Positions 10,011 to 23,600 of a stretch of 64,000 nucleotides of DNA are shown piece after piece; positions within the stretch are counted from its first letter, which is position 1, and every line of letters starts with the position of its first letter. Source of the DNA: Centroberyx gerrardi (lineage: Eukaryota > Chordata > Actinopteri > Beryciformes > Berycidae). The notes beneath the pieces were generated by a model that worked only from the letters and a program-made list of their open reading frames with translations, was not told where the DNA came from and made no database searches. Both the position numbers and the translations under genes were made by a program. The stretch covers positions 27,638,492-27,702,491 of the forward strand of contig NC_135998.1 of NCBI RefSeq assembly GCF_048128805.1. The letters run 5' to 3'.

Positions 10011-12524
10011 GTCATAAATTGCCAAAAACAAGGGGCAGATTCTGCAATGGAATGTTTGGACATTACAAAAATCTTCACCAATGTGGTTGCAATGACAAAC
10101 TTGACAGAGGTCACTGGCCAACACAAAATAAGTAATAGACTGACTGTGTGTCTGATCTATACAACTTGTGTGTGTGTCTATCTACCTTCTGTAATATTGT
10201 GTCATCTGTCTTTCTTTTCAAATTGTGCTTGGACCCCACAGTTGGCGCTTGCGGCTATATTTCTATTATTTGTTTTGGAAAATGTTCTTGTTTTGTTGCT
10301 CTATTTTTTCTTCCTTCTTTTTATGCCCTTCTTGTAAAGTTTTCTGCCATGGATCTACCATTTTTTGTAAAAATAAACACCTGATGACCGCAAAGTTGCT
10401 CCCAGAAGTTTTTTTCTCCCAATTCCCCCTTTGCCATCTTAACATGGACATTTTTATGAAAACATGTGAATGTGTGTAACGTATGAATGTGAAGCAGGAC
10501 CGGACTGAAAAACTGCAAAATACTTGATCTGGCCCCCATCACTCAGATTAAATTATTTTGGCGTTTGGAGGGAGGTGGAACAAGTCTGAAACATTAGGTG
10601 GCACATCTTTTTAACTTCATTTCCACTGGCTTTGTGCAGTGTCTGCTGGACACTAGATGGTGCTATACTCTCAGTTTAGAAACACGAAGGCTGCGTGACA
10701 ATGCACAGAATGCACAGAACACAACAGCACAAACTGGGCGATGCTGAGTCAGAGATGTAACATGGCTCTAGGAAAGAGGTAGATGGACATGCTGGTCCTT
10801 CTCCTGGTCGCTTGTTAGGTCCAGCAACCGAGGAAAACATCCTCAGAAGGGGAGGTTATGAGCTGCTTGACACTAAAAGGATCAGGGGGAAAAGTCTAAT
10901 GCAAATGTTTGCCTACATCATAATTAGTTAATTATGTGGGTTGCACCAGCCTATGAAAATGATCTGTTTTTGACGCTCTAAAGTAACAATTAAAAATCCC
11001 TGCCTTTCAAATAATGAGATTAAGACATTTTTAATTCTCTAAGATGAGGAATTTTTTTTTGTTTTTGATACCATTAAGTAAACATTAACATCTGTCCCGG
11101 CCACTTAGGCACCTTGCCTTCCCTCCTAAATGTTTAGAGAAAGGAGCCTTTTCAGGTCAAGTCCTTTTCAGCACTGGCATATGGGCAATTACTCCAGTTT
11201 ACATTAGTGGTTTTATGAAACCATTCTTAAGAGAATGCATTAGGTCCATTAGAGAAGAATTACTTTCCTTTGACAAATACATGCTCTCTATACTAATCAC
11301 CCTGCATTTTCCTGGGTGATTTGTTTTGCTGTAACCTGATTCAGAGGGCAAAGGAGAGGCTCGCCACTCGAATAATCATTTGTTTATGTTAGCTTAGACA
11401 GGTCCTGACTTTATCTCCTTAAGAAGTGGACCTCAACTTGAACTTCATCAGGCATTTTTAATGGGAAAAATGGATGTACTAAGCAGCACAGTAAGCAGTG
11501 CTGTAAAGTCCATCCCACTGTTTGCTCTCCTCTCCAGGCATCCCAGCAACCTCTTGTTTGCCACTGCTTGTTTTCTCTCATTCCTAACATTTAATACACT
11601 CACAGCCTATCTGCAGCACTGTTTTTTCCCCAGTGTTTTGATCATATGTGCAAATAAACTAAACTTAAACCTAAAAACCTGTAACGTCCTTACATTAAAC
11701 TACATAGTCTGTGTGTTTACAAGCACAACAGTAATCTAGGCTTTCTACAACAAGTCACACACAGGCTGTAAACACACAAATGACCACTATTCACATAGTA
11801 CACAACATTGAAAATAGTACTTCAAATGATTGCACAGAAACATTTATAATGCCATGCTGGACTTCATAGTAATGCACAGACATCAAGAGCTTATAGTCAG
11901 CCTCGGCAGAAGTAGTATTTGCATTTTAAAATGTGTTGTGTTAGCTCAAGAACCTCAGTCAATAATATAGGTTATTCTTCCCACTACACATGGGATGCAC
12001 CTGCCATGCTAACATCTTAATGTTTTTAATGGAACCGTTTGGCATGAGTCAAACACAGAAGCAGTTCATACTACCTGGAGACTGTGTCAAAGATAATGTA
12101 AATGAGAAGGTCAGTATCATCTATTCCACTCCATAGGAACGTGTGGCCATTTGAATGTGAGTTTTGCATAATGTGCACACATCCACATACAGAAGACATG
12201 ATGAGGTACAAAAACAATGATTGCACATTTGTAGTTCATATGACAATGGAACATTATTTATGAGGGGTGGAAGTAGCAAAAATCACATAAAATAAAAACA
12301 AAAATACATTGACACTCCTTGTGCACTGACACTTTGAAATGTCTGAAATTCAAAACAGAGGACATCTAGCGGAAGATGCCAGAATTGAAGACTGGACACT
12401 TCTGTATACAGGAACAGAAAGCTGGCTGCCAAAGATCAGTGCTATCAGTGATTATCATTTCACCATTTACTTCAAGGAACAAGGAATGGGGAAGGAGAAA
12501 CGCTCTCTCTGCTCCCTCAGCAGC

Positions 12525-12640
12525 TACTGTTGAGGTCCCCTTGAGCAAGCTAGGCACTCCAGCAGAGCTTTTCAGTGGCCAGCAGATGGGTTGTAGGCTA
12601 CAGGGCAACTCCAAGGTGTGGCTGTGTGTAACTATATGAA
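12525..12640 (+). mobile_element. SINE fragment (conserved central domain)
   Basis: GAGGTCCCCTTGAGCAAG, then GGCACTCCAGCAGAG, followed by GGGCAACTCCAAGGTGTGGC, resembles a block found in many fish SINEs (CCTTGAGCAAGGCAC...). A related block occurs in the element at 61.2-61.5 kb. No head or tail is preserved. Confidence 0.4.
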
Positions 12641-13289
12641 TAATATATGCCATTTGTATGTCACTTTTATTCAAAACACCAGTGCCATGAATAGGCTATG
12701 CTACATACATTTTCAGCCAAAGTGGTCCCAGTGGGAAATGAAGCCCCTAACCTTGGATATTGCTGCTAAAAGATAGTGAACTTTCCTTGGATAAAAAGGG
12801 TTATAAAAATGTTTCACTTTCAGACTGACAAGGAAAATGGTCATTGAAAACTCAATGACCCTCAATAGTGTCAGTCAAGGTAATTGGGGCAGGCATGCCA
12901 GATGGAGTTATGAGAGAATCTGACAGGTTGATGTTGCAGATGTTACGAATCTGATATATTTCTCAAAACTATTGATCAAGATGATAGATATGACTGACTG
13001 TAGAATTAATTTGTGCAGCCTCAAAAAATTCAGTGCACTAAGCCAGTGGGGGGACAGATCTTTAGGAAGTCAGTGGGCACGATCCATCTGGCTGATCCAC
13101 TATATGTTGGGACTAAAAATAAATATAGCCTAACAGTTTGTAGTAACCCGGTCACAAGTGCCGTAATCCGGAACAAGTGTAGGCTCTGGGTATTGTATGA
13201 TAGCTACATAGCTATGACATTAAACTGCAGGCTGGCTTCCCAGTGTGGAGTGTGATACTGTTAGCAGATCCTGTGACCTCCCTACAGTC

Positions 13290-13481
13290 TGTTCAAGATG
13301 GCCGCTTGAGTGGAGAAACTACACATCTTCAATAAAACTAATCTAGCTTTCCAACTTTTGCTGTCAGAAGAATGGAATTAGAAGAATGAAATGACAAAAG
13401 CGACATTTGTTCCTTTCTTAAATCGGAAGAAGCGCATAACCGCTGAGGACGGCGGCGGAGTTATGGAATAAAACAGTGCTG
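13290..13481 (+). promoter_or_regulatory. zfyve16: Probable promoter and non-coding exon 1 of zfyve16
   Basis: CAAGATGGCCGC at 13294-13305 is a good YY1 element of the kind that sits at transcription starts of TATA-less genes. A CpG-richer stretch (GAGGACGGCGGCGGAG) follows. The sequence AGTGCTG is then followed by GTAAGGACTCG, a good donor, placing the exon end at 13481. This untranslated exon would splice to the acceptor ending at 17575, 40 bases ahead of the ATG. The exact start is inferred. Confidence 0.5.
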
Positions 13482-14644
13482 GTAAGGACTCGAAACAACC
13501 CAGGTTAACCAACAGTTAGCTAGCTGCATTAGCCAGCTACCGTGTCCAATATCTAACAAGCCAAGGTTAACTTCAGCTATATCCACCTGTTTTATACGTT
13601 AAATCTAAAATGAGAAACGACAAGCTATTGATGGCTGATGTTCCAGAGCTGCTAACGGTTAGCTACGGACAGTCAGCCATAGCTGTCCAACATTTAACGC
13701 TTAAGCTAAATGTTAAGTGTCTTTTGTTTATGATGTAGCGTTGCTAACGTGAACTGCTAGCTGTTTCATATGTTGGTTGTTTGGCTGTCTAGTTGCTAGC
13801 TTTGTGTTTGCTAGTGTTGTAAAGCGTTTTAACAGATAACCCCAATTCGCCTTTATGCTGACGTTGTGAAATGTAATCAAAGCTGCTTTGTCTCTGATGT
13901 GGACTATAGTCGACGGTTCAGAATGGAGTATGAGTTTTACAGTTCAATGCTATTTAACTGACATAAAGCAGAAAAACTGCGAAATATTATCTTGCCCTTG
14001 CCTATAAGCCATCGGACCGGCTAAGTTACCTCTGCATCCACCTTTCCTCCGCCGCAGAGAGACACTTTTAACCCAAATCTTCACCTGTGGCCGGCTTTTA
14101 AGGTGATGATACATGGGCAAACACTGTAGAAAAATGTGGAGAAATTGTCACAATAAATTAATGAGTATAAGTGACTAGGATGGTGATGGCGGAGGGCTGT
14201 TGGGCTATGGAAATTTTCAGCTGAGAATAGGGAGCCGTGAAAATGGACTAAAATACATATTTCACTGTGATTGATTTATAGCCTTGTCTTGAGTAAGGTT
14301 GACTTCCTCATTCTTATCACTGGTGAAGTGATAAGTTACTGTATGACACCACAGTACAGAGTGGGTTTCCTGCTATTGCTGAGAGGTCTGTTGGGGACAA
14401 GGGGAGTCAAGCTGGATATTCTGTGGATACTTGTTTATGAATAACATGTCCATGAAACATGTAAAAGTATATTGATCAATATATTTGTAAGATTACAAAT
14501 TCCAACCTTTTATTTTGAGAAATCTCATTTCTCATTTCTCACTTCCAAATTCAAACCAAATTAATTGTCATAGCTGACATCCTCTCTTTAATTTGCAATA
14601 ACTAGTTTTCTCCAGTTTTTATTTTCTACATTGCATCTGAATTA

Positions 14645-14649
<5 letters not shown>

Positions 14650-14682
<33 letters not shown>
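14650..14682. repeat. (AT)n microsatellite
   Basis: About 16 uninterrupted AT units within zfyve16 intron 1. Confidence 0.9.
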
Positions 14683-14685
<3 letters not shown>

Positions 14686-16390
14686 TACAGTATATATATC
14701 CATCTTGCTTTTTTCATCCCACAATGTTGCAGGAATTTTGAGATGAGAATGGAAAAGAAGTGGTTTCTGAAATTTACCATCACATTTTGCTGACACATTC
14801 ATTCACACCACCTCTTTACATCTCTTCAGTGGTCTTGGGAGGTGTGGGGCTACTACAACCTGCTGCCTTCACACCTGTTGACCCAGTTGTGGAGGCACAC
14901 ATCAGTTGATCTCTATGGAAAAGGCTGCAGTGCTGTGCTACCCAGGCGTGACGGTCACAGTAATTGAAAGTGGCCTGGAGAAAGCACTTGCTTGCCTCAG
15001 TGTCTCCCAGGTAGTTGTAGGTGTTGTTCAGTTACACCAACTGCAGGATTTTCAGTCAGCATTTGTATGACATCTGATAAAAACTCGGACGCCTGAACAG
15101 TGATCTGGTTATTGTCATTTTTGGCCTGATTCCTGTGGTCAAGAACATCTAAAACTTTAGTAAACTACAATGTCTTACCTCCTGCTTCTCTTTCTAGTGC
15201 GTAGAGCGTGGGTTTAAGGCAGCTGGTTGTCATTTTGGGAAAAAGTGTTGGCTAATGGGTAGGGATAGCATTCATCCTAACGTTCATGGCGCACTGTAGT
15301 TGATAGTGATAGTTTAAAAACATTCAGACTTTGCCATCAGTTGTTTATTCCATCAATAATAGAGATTTTTTCATGAAAACGGACCCATTTTCAGTCCCAG
15401 TAATGTAACCTCTCTCCTGGCATTCCAGGGAATCCCGTTCAAAATTATCATATAGCCTATCATGGCACTTAGGGGTGTGTTAGAGTCAGAATACCATATT
15501 TGCCAATGTACAAATAATGGGTCATAAGCAAATCATAATTTTAATAATAATATGTTTGAATAGTGTCAATAGTATTCATATTTGTTTAATAGCAATTACT
15601 TTATGCCAGTATGATCACTAGATTAACATTATTTTTCTGAGGCTTGTTAGAAAAATGTGGAGCATACGTTTTAGAAATGAAGGAGTGAGACAGAGCTAGA
15701 AGAACTGGTGAAAGAGACTTACATGGGGGGTGAAGAAGAGAAGGCCTGGATACTGTAGTTTTCTCCCCTACCTGTGTTACTGTTGAGTGATCAGTGTCGT
15801 GGGGATTCCTATGTTTGTTATCGATTGTGTGTACATTCGGAGTCAGGCTTTGTGGGAGTGACTACATTATCGATTTGCACTTCCAGAGACTGTGAGCACC
15901 ATGGGTGCATGGCTGGGTGCTGTTGGAGGCAGCTAGCTGCTCGACAGTGCATCATGGAAGCAAATTGTCATTACACACTTCCCATTTAGTCCAAATCACT
16001 GTAAATGTGCAGCAACAGAGTTATAGTTTAGTTAAGTAAAACAAAGCACCCATCTTCCTTTTACTATTAGCTTGTTTGGTCACTGTGGCACCTACTAGCT
16101 GTAAAATAGCCTGTTAGCCCTCAGCGGTTAAGCCGTCTATTATTTTGCAGAGGTGGAGTTGCGGATGTGACTATTATGATTTCCTGATTTCCTTGTATTG
16201 GGTGGCGAGAACACACAGACATTCATATTTCCTTGTGACAACAGCTGACACACAGTCATGCTGCACTCATTGCAGTTTGCCACTGCTTGGCATCCGTGGG
16301 CAATCTGAAACTAGACAGAGTGACTCCTGTGGGACACGGGGCAGCAAAGTCATGAAGAAGACATTTCTTGAGAATAATGGTGATTACGTC

Positions 16391-16424
16391 ATATTGAAAC
16401 TCCATTAATATGGAGTTTCAATAT
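16391..16424. repeat. Perfect 15-bp inverted repeat
   Basis: ATATTGAAACTCCAT is followed, after the four bases TAAT, by its exact reverse complement. It would form a compact hairpin in RNA or cruciform in DNA. It lies in zfyve16 intron 1 and has no visible function. Confidence 0.85.
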
Positions 16425-16769
16425 TCATTATCAATTCAATATCCATTCATATTGTTTTCTCAGCTTTTGATTTTCAGAATAGACAGTTAATTTAGCATTA
16501 AACTGCATAGATGTAGTATGCAATATGGCTTGTTCTATAGGACTGCTGGTGTCAAGCTTCATAACTTTGTGAAAGTTCCTCCAGAGAAGGATGTTTTGTA
16601 AAATGTGAATGTCAAGCAGGCCCTTCTTAATGTGAGATCACTCTAACAGGTGCTGTATAGAGTTTATTTTACTCCTGACTGACGCTTGGTGGAAAGCATA
16701 GCTAGATGAACTGTGTCCCTAAGGCTATGAGTTTATCAGCTTTCCCAAGACCAGATCTCACTGCAGGGT

Positions 16770-17330
16770 TTATTTGGTCTATTAACAACACTGAGACCCT
16801 TGTATGTTTTTCTGTCATCTCACATCTACTGCTGTGATGCCTTATTCTCTTGTCTCAATTGACAAGCAGGTGGCACAGCTTTAGATTGTGTAGAATACTG
16901 CCGCTAGGTTATTGACAGACTAAATGCACATCATGGGACCATATTGCCTCTATTATAACTTGTCTGTTTTAGAATTGATTTCACTGTTAATTGTAAGCCT
17001 TGGGTATGTCTGTTACCTTGCAATATCTCTGATTATGTAGCCTCTTTTGAGCTGGAGTGCAGCCTCAGCCCGAGCCCTCCTGGTAATTCTAAAGTCTAGG
17101 TGAAAAATCAAAGGTGACAAAGCCTTTGGCATTGGGCCCTGCCTCAGGAGCTTAGGCTGGTGTAATTGGTATCATCTTTTGAGGTTATTACATGCTTTTA
17201 ATGTTTATTTGAACCTTTTTTGTATTCTTGTTGTATTTTCACGTTATTCTTTTTTAATTTCACATTTCTGTTTATCATTTTCTTTCATTGTCTTCATCTG
17301 TGTTTTGAAAAGTGCTATAAAGGTAAACTG
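16770..17330 (+). mobile_element. Decayed L2-clade LINE, reverse-transcriptase C-terminal part
   Basis: Translated pieces in shifting frames recall the C-terminal end of fish L2-like ORF2: NTAARLLTD near 16895-16925, an ELISLLIVSLG-type piece, then ARALLVILKSR and KIKGDKAFGIGPCLRS around 17070-17150. It ends with a tail-like AAAGTGCTATAAAGGTAAAC near 17310-17330. Several stops and frameshifts show that it is long dead. Confidence 0.5.
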
Positions 17331-17615
17331 CAGGTAAACACATACAATAAGTGAAAAAGGATGTTACATCTAGACTTGGTTTGAGATTTGAAATCAGTTA
17401 ATTGGCATCTTATTAAATATTCAAGAAGATTTCTCCACCAATACCCAAACAGCAAAGATGTTAGTCTGAAGTACAAAACCATTTTGTGGTGATCTTTTTT
17501 TCCAGCATCTGCTTTCCTGCAAAGGAAAAATAAAATTCACTCCAACAACACTCTTTTTTTTTCTTCTTTTTTTAGGAATTGTAGGCGTGAGACGGGCCCT
17601 CTGTTTTAGCCCAGC

Positions 17616-20600
17616 ATGGACAGCTTCTTCAAGGCAGCTGTGTGTGATCTGGACAAACTGCTTGATGACTTCGAGCTCAATACAGGTAAGATCATTAACA
17701 AAACAAAAATGCTGCAACACTGATGATGTGACACAGATGTGTACTCCTCCAACAAAAGTTTATTTGGGGCAATTAGAGTGCACTGAAACTGGCCCAAATA
17801 AAGGATATTTATCCTTTTTAACTTGCTCTGTTCTTTTTCTTATCTTGTTGCAGATGAACATGACTGCAAATCTGTTTTCCTGAAGCCTTCTGCATACCCC
17901 TTCTCCTCACTGGGCTCTCAGTGTTTATCCTCAGAGGCCTCCACGGTCCCGAAAAACCTCCCTGACCTTAATTCTCTTCATTATGGCTCTGCCCCAAGCT
18001 GTCCTGACCGTCCTGCCAGCCATAGCCGCAGCGCTGGTGACAGTGAGGTCAAAGGCCAACCTCTCACTGCGGTAGACCTTCTCTCCTCTGTGGATCGCAG
18101 GCCAGCAAAGAGCTCTGCACCTCCTTGCCCAGATCGAGCGCTGAAGCCAGTGTGTGACCTCGTCAATGACACGAGCTCTGCCATCCTGGTCAGGGCCAAC
18201 AGCCATGACGCTTTCAGCGAGCTGGACATGGTGGAGAAGCAAATGGAGGCAGAGGGGCTGCTTGTGGACTTTGACAGCCCTGTGGTTACTGTACTTGGCG
18301 AGGAGGTAGGGGGGTTAAGCCTGGGCGCTGGATATAGAGACACTGAGGCACAACAGGCCTCTGTAGGTAAAGTGGAGCTGCTGGGACTAGATTCCCATGA
18401 GCCAGTTGGTGGATATTCTGCCTCACTCAGTCTGCTGGATGTCATTCTCCCAGCAGCAGTGGAGAGGGGCTGTGAGTCTGCAGATGATTCGCTGTCACCA
18501 AGGACCGCTGAGTCTGCTAACAGAGAGGAGGAAGAAGAGGACGAGGAGGTGGCTTGCATAAACCAACAAGTGGATCACTCCTTAGACCACTGTGAACAAG
18601 AGGCAACCCTGCCTACTGATGTCATGAAAGACAACACAACAACAGCAGACAGTAAAGAGGACAATTCACAAGAACCCTTGGACATAGGTGAGGCAGAGTC
18701 TCCTGCAAGTCTCAACACCTCAGACAGTGAACCGGTGGGCTTGTCCTGCCTGCCCATAGCTGTATCCATGTGTGGAGCTCTGGTGAACCCAAAAAACCCA
18801 GATGATGAGTCTGGGCAAGCTGCAGGGCAGGATAATGACGCAGAAATATCTGAGAGCTCAGAGGCAGACTCCCTGTCAGCCTTGGAGGCCAGAGAGCATA
18901 GGTCCCATTCAGGGGAGCCTATTAACTTGGTAGTCTCTATGTCTCAGCGGACTGCAGAGGGCAGGGTGTCGCCGGAGGAGCAGCATCCCTCTCTTGGATC
19001 TCCTGGTGCCCCTTCTTTAGACCCTGCCTCTTCCCGTCTCTCAGAACTCAGCCCAGTCGATCCTCCTGAGTTTGGCTTTGAGTATCTGCCTGAGAGCGAC
19101 CAGGCTGAGCTGCTGGTTACAGATGAGGAGTTGGATGCATTCCTGCAGGCCCATACAGAGGCAGAGCAGGTTGAAGGTGTCTCTTATTGCAGCAGGTCCG
19201 GAGAGTGGAGTCAACATGAGGGTCTGTCAGAACTGAATGGGGATCTGGAGGACAGGCTGGTGGAAGAGGAGCTGAGGAGCTGCGGCCGGGCCAGACGGGA
19301 GGGACTGGAGGATGCGGCTTCTCCAGAAAGTGACAGAACAATTTGTATGTCTGGAGAGGGGAGTTTTAACCCTGCTCTTCCTTCACTGTCGCAGGACTCC
19401 TGCAGTTCCTACCAACTAGAGCCAGAACTCTCCTCCAGAGTAAGCAACTCTTTGACCAGCAACACTAATCAGTCCCAGCACAGTGGTAGCCCTGATCCAC
19501 AGTCCTCCTATGGAGGTGCAAGACCTAAACAGCTACACTGCCAAGCCGCTAGATCTCCCCCAGCAGGAGAGGTAGGAGAGGAGCAGGCTCAGACGCCCAG
19601 TGGTTCCTCAAAAGGGCCAAGTGCAATACAGGATGAGGGGAATTCACCCACGTCCCCACCAAGCCCCAATCTTACAGAGGATTATTCCAACAACAGTGGT
19701 CCTAGCCCTATATACGCCCCTCAGGAGCATCAGGATAACAGTGTGGGGTACGACGAACTCTCAGAGCCCCCACCTTACCCCGGGGAGCCGTCCAGGGATG
19801 GTGCCGGGTCTGTGGATGACAAGGGAGAGGAGCTGGAGGGGCTGGGGTGCAGGCAGCCTGCTTGGGTGCCCGATTCTGAAGCCCCCAACTGTATGAACTG
19901 CTGGCAGAGGTTCACCTTTACCAAGAGGCGGCATCACTGTCGAGCCTGTGGGAAGGTACGTAATCCAGTCTGTACTTAAGACATGTCATTGCATCCCTTA
20001 TATTTTATAGCGCAGCCCCTTTCTCTCAGTGTTGTTCCTCTGTGCCTCATTTTGGTCTCATAGCATAGCTCAGTTGTTGGCTGACTTAACAGGAAACTAT
20101 GTGAACTCCTCCTTGAATGCTTCCTTGTGCAGTGTAGTCCTGCCTGTATGACAAGACAATGGAAAAGTCTTCTGAAAGCAGTATTTCGCAGCCAGTGGGA
20201 TATTCTAAATAAACAAGTACAGATCCTGTACAGGCCCACGGCCCACTTACCTGGGTCATCTTCTCAGCTGACTGTATTTGGAATCAATGGTGATAGTGCC
20301 TTATGCTGCCATTATAATGCTAAGATTTTTTTTATTGAAACATCACTACTACTTTTTATTTAGCTCACTGTGTGCAAGACAACTGTGACTGTCTAAAATG
20401 GTACCAAACATGAGCCGTTTTTGTAGTTTGTAGATCAAAATAGCTAAACTATGTGAAGTAATTATGTTTTCAATCATAAAGATTATCTTCTGGAAGTATT
20501 TTAGTGGTGTATTTACTTTACAGAAACCTTTATGAATCCTTTTTTCAAGAAGACTTATAATTCTCAGATGTCTTTGGTACTCTGAGTGGTTGTATTAAGA

Positions 20601-23600
20601 GTATATATGAAAATTTGCTTATTATTAATGTAAAACCCCAAAATTATCTGTTGTTGTAGCAATAGATGGATGTTGGCAGCAATTAAATATCACCAACACT
20701 GAAACACACCTAACAATACACCCAGATAAAATATACAATAAAAGGCAAATGTAATGCCATTAAGTGGTTAGTGTGACAGCTTTAAGCCAATTTAAGCAGG
20801 TAATAATGGACATAGGCCCTCGCTTTTTTTTCTTTTACTTTATTGGCATGGCATCTTAGCCTACAATTAAGATTACAATCCATAAAGAAATAATTTATAT
20901 AGATGCCATCATGTAAACAAGTACTACAGTAAAAACAAACATTTCTACACTTGAATCAACTTAAAATCCACAGTAGCCTATACAGATATGGAAATGAATG
21001 TCCTCTCTGTCTGCGACCACACGCCACTATTTGTCACTTCCATCATTAAGGTATGTCTTGGCAGAAATACATTTAAATCGGCGCATTTTCAGCAGCGGTG
21101 CCGCTACTGAGTACTATACAAATACTATAGAAAACACTATAGAACGTGTCTGGTGTCTTTGGTCCTTTTAGTGCAGCAGTTAGGTACAAATCAGGACAAC
21201 AGTGGTTGCTTCCCATAGGTAGCTGTTGTAGTTACAGGTAAACTGGACCCAGGTAAGATAGCAGACGATTATCCCACGCTTAATGACGTAATGTCCCCTC
21301 TACTGTTTTATCTCTATGGCGGCCACACTGATCCATCAGAAAACGGACAGAATTACTGACGGATAGATTTCTGTCCACTGGGCTGTTTTGGAACGTCAAC
21401 ATGGTGGAGAGGCAGAAATACAGCAGCCTAGCTTCGCTCATAACGGAGCTACTTCATAGAAACAAGTTGAATTCACTTGAACACATTGTACTTACATTGG
21501 GTTGAAAATAGGAAAGAATGTGTAGTTTCTTCTTTCTAGACATTTTCACAACACAACCTGTCAGCTCCGCGGCTCAGAGTAAACTGTCTGTGCTTGTCGT
21601 TTGAATGCGCGTTTGTTTAATGTCACCCGGCATCCCGGTTGAGTGGAGTTTTCAATTTTTAAGCGCTGTGATTGGCCCGAAGGTCCAAACACCGCCCAGC
21701 CGGAAAACTTTGGTCATAAAACGAACCAAGCCAGTAGTTTAAGCTCCTGAAACAGGTACAACCACCGGTACTGCTCTGTATTCATTTTTTCAGAACCCCA
21801 TTCCTCTGTCAAGAGACTCTGGGCCATCTCTTAGTCAGAGACGCCCTCTAGAGGCCATCTCACGAAGCGACATCTCACTAAGCGTTACCTGACTGACTGA
21901 CTGACTGCCTGACTGCCTGACCTGAATTTGCCTTATGATGCCTTCGCTGCGCCGTGGGAAAAACCTCCCTCTTTGCATATAATCGTAGGAGCCAAAATCT
22001 AAAATCTCTCTGCAATTGCGGGACCACTGTGAGCATCTAATTTGTAATGTTTTTGGTACATTTGAAAAGAAAAACATATCTTTCATTTGAGGCTACTTAC
22101 TTTTTGATAAGATGAATACACAGGTTGCTGGAGCACTTAGAAGTGGTTATTCCCCCATTTCCTTGTCTATTTTTGCCTACTGCACTGTCACCTCTAGGAA
22201 TGTCTCAGATAAAAAAGTGGACCATGTATGTAGTCTTTTAGGCAGATGTTTTAGGCCTTCTAGTCTATGAATATGATTTTGCTGATTTTTAGATTGTCTA
22301 ATCAGCTTGACCCACTGAGGACAGAAATGGTCTGCAGTTACATGCATGTGTGCTCGTTTTAACTGATAATGCTGATTGCATTATTCCTGCTCATTGTGTA
22401 ATTGTAGAAGTGGTATGATAAATGGATAATCCTATTATCCATCATATGTAAAATGAGAACAGTTCTCATGAAGACTCCCTGTTTCAGAAAGGGTTAAATA
22501 AAAAAAGATTACCTCCCAGGACCAAATATAGCTTAGTGGATTCGCTCAGAAGGAGAGGCCATGAGTCAGCAGTTATTTTTTCTCTCTCCCTCCTCTATAG
22601 ATCTCCACTGAGCCATGTGCCCTAAAGCAGGAGCTAATGAGTTTAAGGGCAGTGATTAAAGCAGCATTAGAGAGGACTGTTGAGGGTGTTTCATTGTCCA
22701 TAACACAACCTACTGTCGCCAGTGGGACTGGGTAGACAAAGAAGTTTAGATAGCCTATATATTGTCGTATTTGTGTTCTTGTTCATGGTGACAATCTTAA
22801 AACCCAGTTCATTGCATTGAGTCCTGCAGTCTCTTTTCTGAATGATGAAGAGCAGGGTCACAGCTAACCAGACCAGTTTTGTTCATTGTCCAAAATGGTT
22901 ACTCTGTAGTATAGGCCTATCCGTTTCCTCACTATCCTCCTCTCCACTGTGGCAGGTTTACTGTGCTGTGTGCTGCAACAGGAAATGTAAGCTGAAGTAC
23001 CTGGAGAAAGAGGCCCGTGTGTGCGTCATCTGCTTCGATACCATACACAGAGGTAAGGCCCTAGTTTTGTCTGTTCGGGAGATCTGGCTCAGCCATTTAA
23101 CTTTAGGTTCAGCTGAATACATTTCTACAGACAGATGAGAAATGATGAAGTCAAAACAAATTTTTAAAAGTACAAATCTGAATGTGGAATCTGTGGAGTT
23201 GATTGATAACACTTGTATTTATAAGCCTTTAAGGAATGGCTGAGTCATATTTCAAGGGACACTGGAGCTGATCACCTGAGCTTTGATCAGTTGAGTTATT
23301 GACAAACCCCTAAGTGTTATAAAAATTGCCATTGCACCACTTGCCATTGCCATTGCACCAAGAGACACTCAAAATTGCAGTTTTGGTTTGCACCTTTGAC
23401 AGGTGTAACATTTGAGTGTTGTGAAGTATGCTTAAGTCATGTATACTTGTGCACCATTATCCTCCTGGAAGGGCATGGTAGAAGCCTTTGATTTTTGGTG
23501 GGTGCAGATAGGCTTGGGCCGGTGTGAGAACTTCAAAACCGGTCCGGTATCCATCAAAATAAATGCCCAAACCGGTAATTTTGACTTTTAACCACAAGAT

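Larger units (their letters stand above)
9190..13260. other. Intergenic DNA upstream of zfyve16
   Basis: About 4 kb between the divergent denr and zfyve16 promoters. Apart from the two SINE-like pieces listed separately I see no gene. The sequence is AT-rich, with several open frames of 60-120 codons that are low-complexity or leucine/phenylalanine rich and lack domains. Confidence 0.45.
13482..17575 (+). other. zfyve16: zfyve16 intron 1
   Basis: The intron of the 5' UTR. It contains an (AT)n tract, a perfect 15-bp hairpin and a decayed L2-like LINE, all listed separately. The rest is unremarkable AT-rich sequence without recognised exons. Confidence 0.45.

Noticed and set aside
17931-18559. 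Minus-strand open frames of 103-192 codons opposite the large zfyve16 exon
   Set aside because: They are serine-rich shadows of the zfyve16 acidic region with no independent features.
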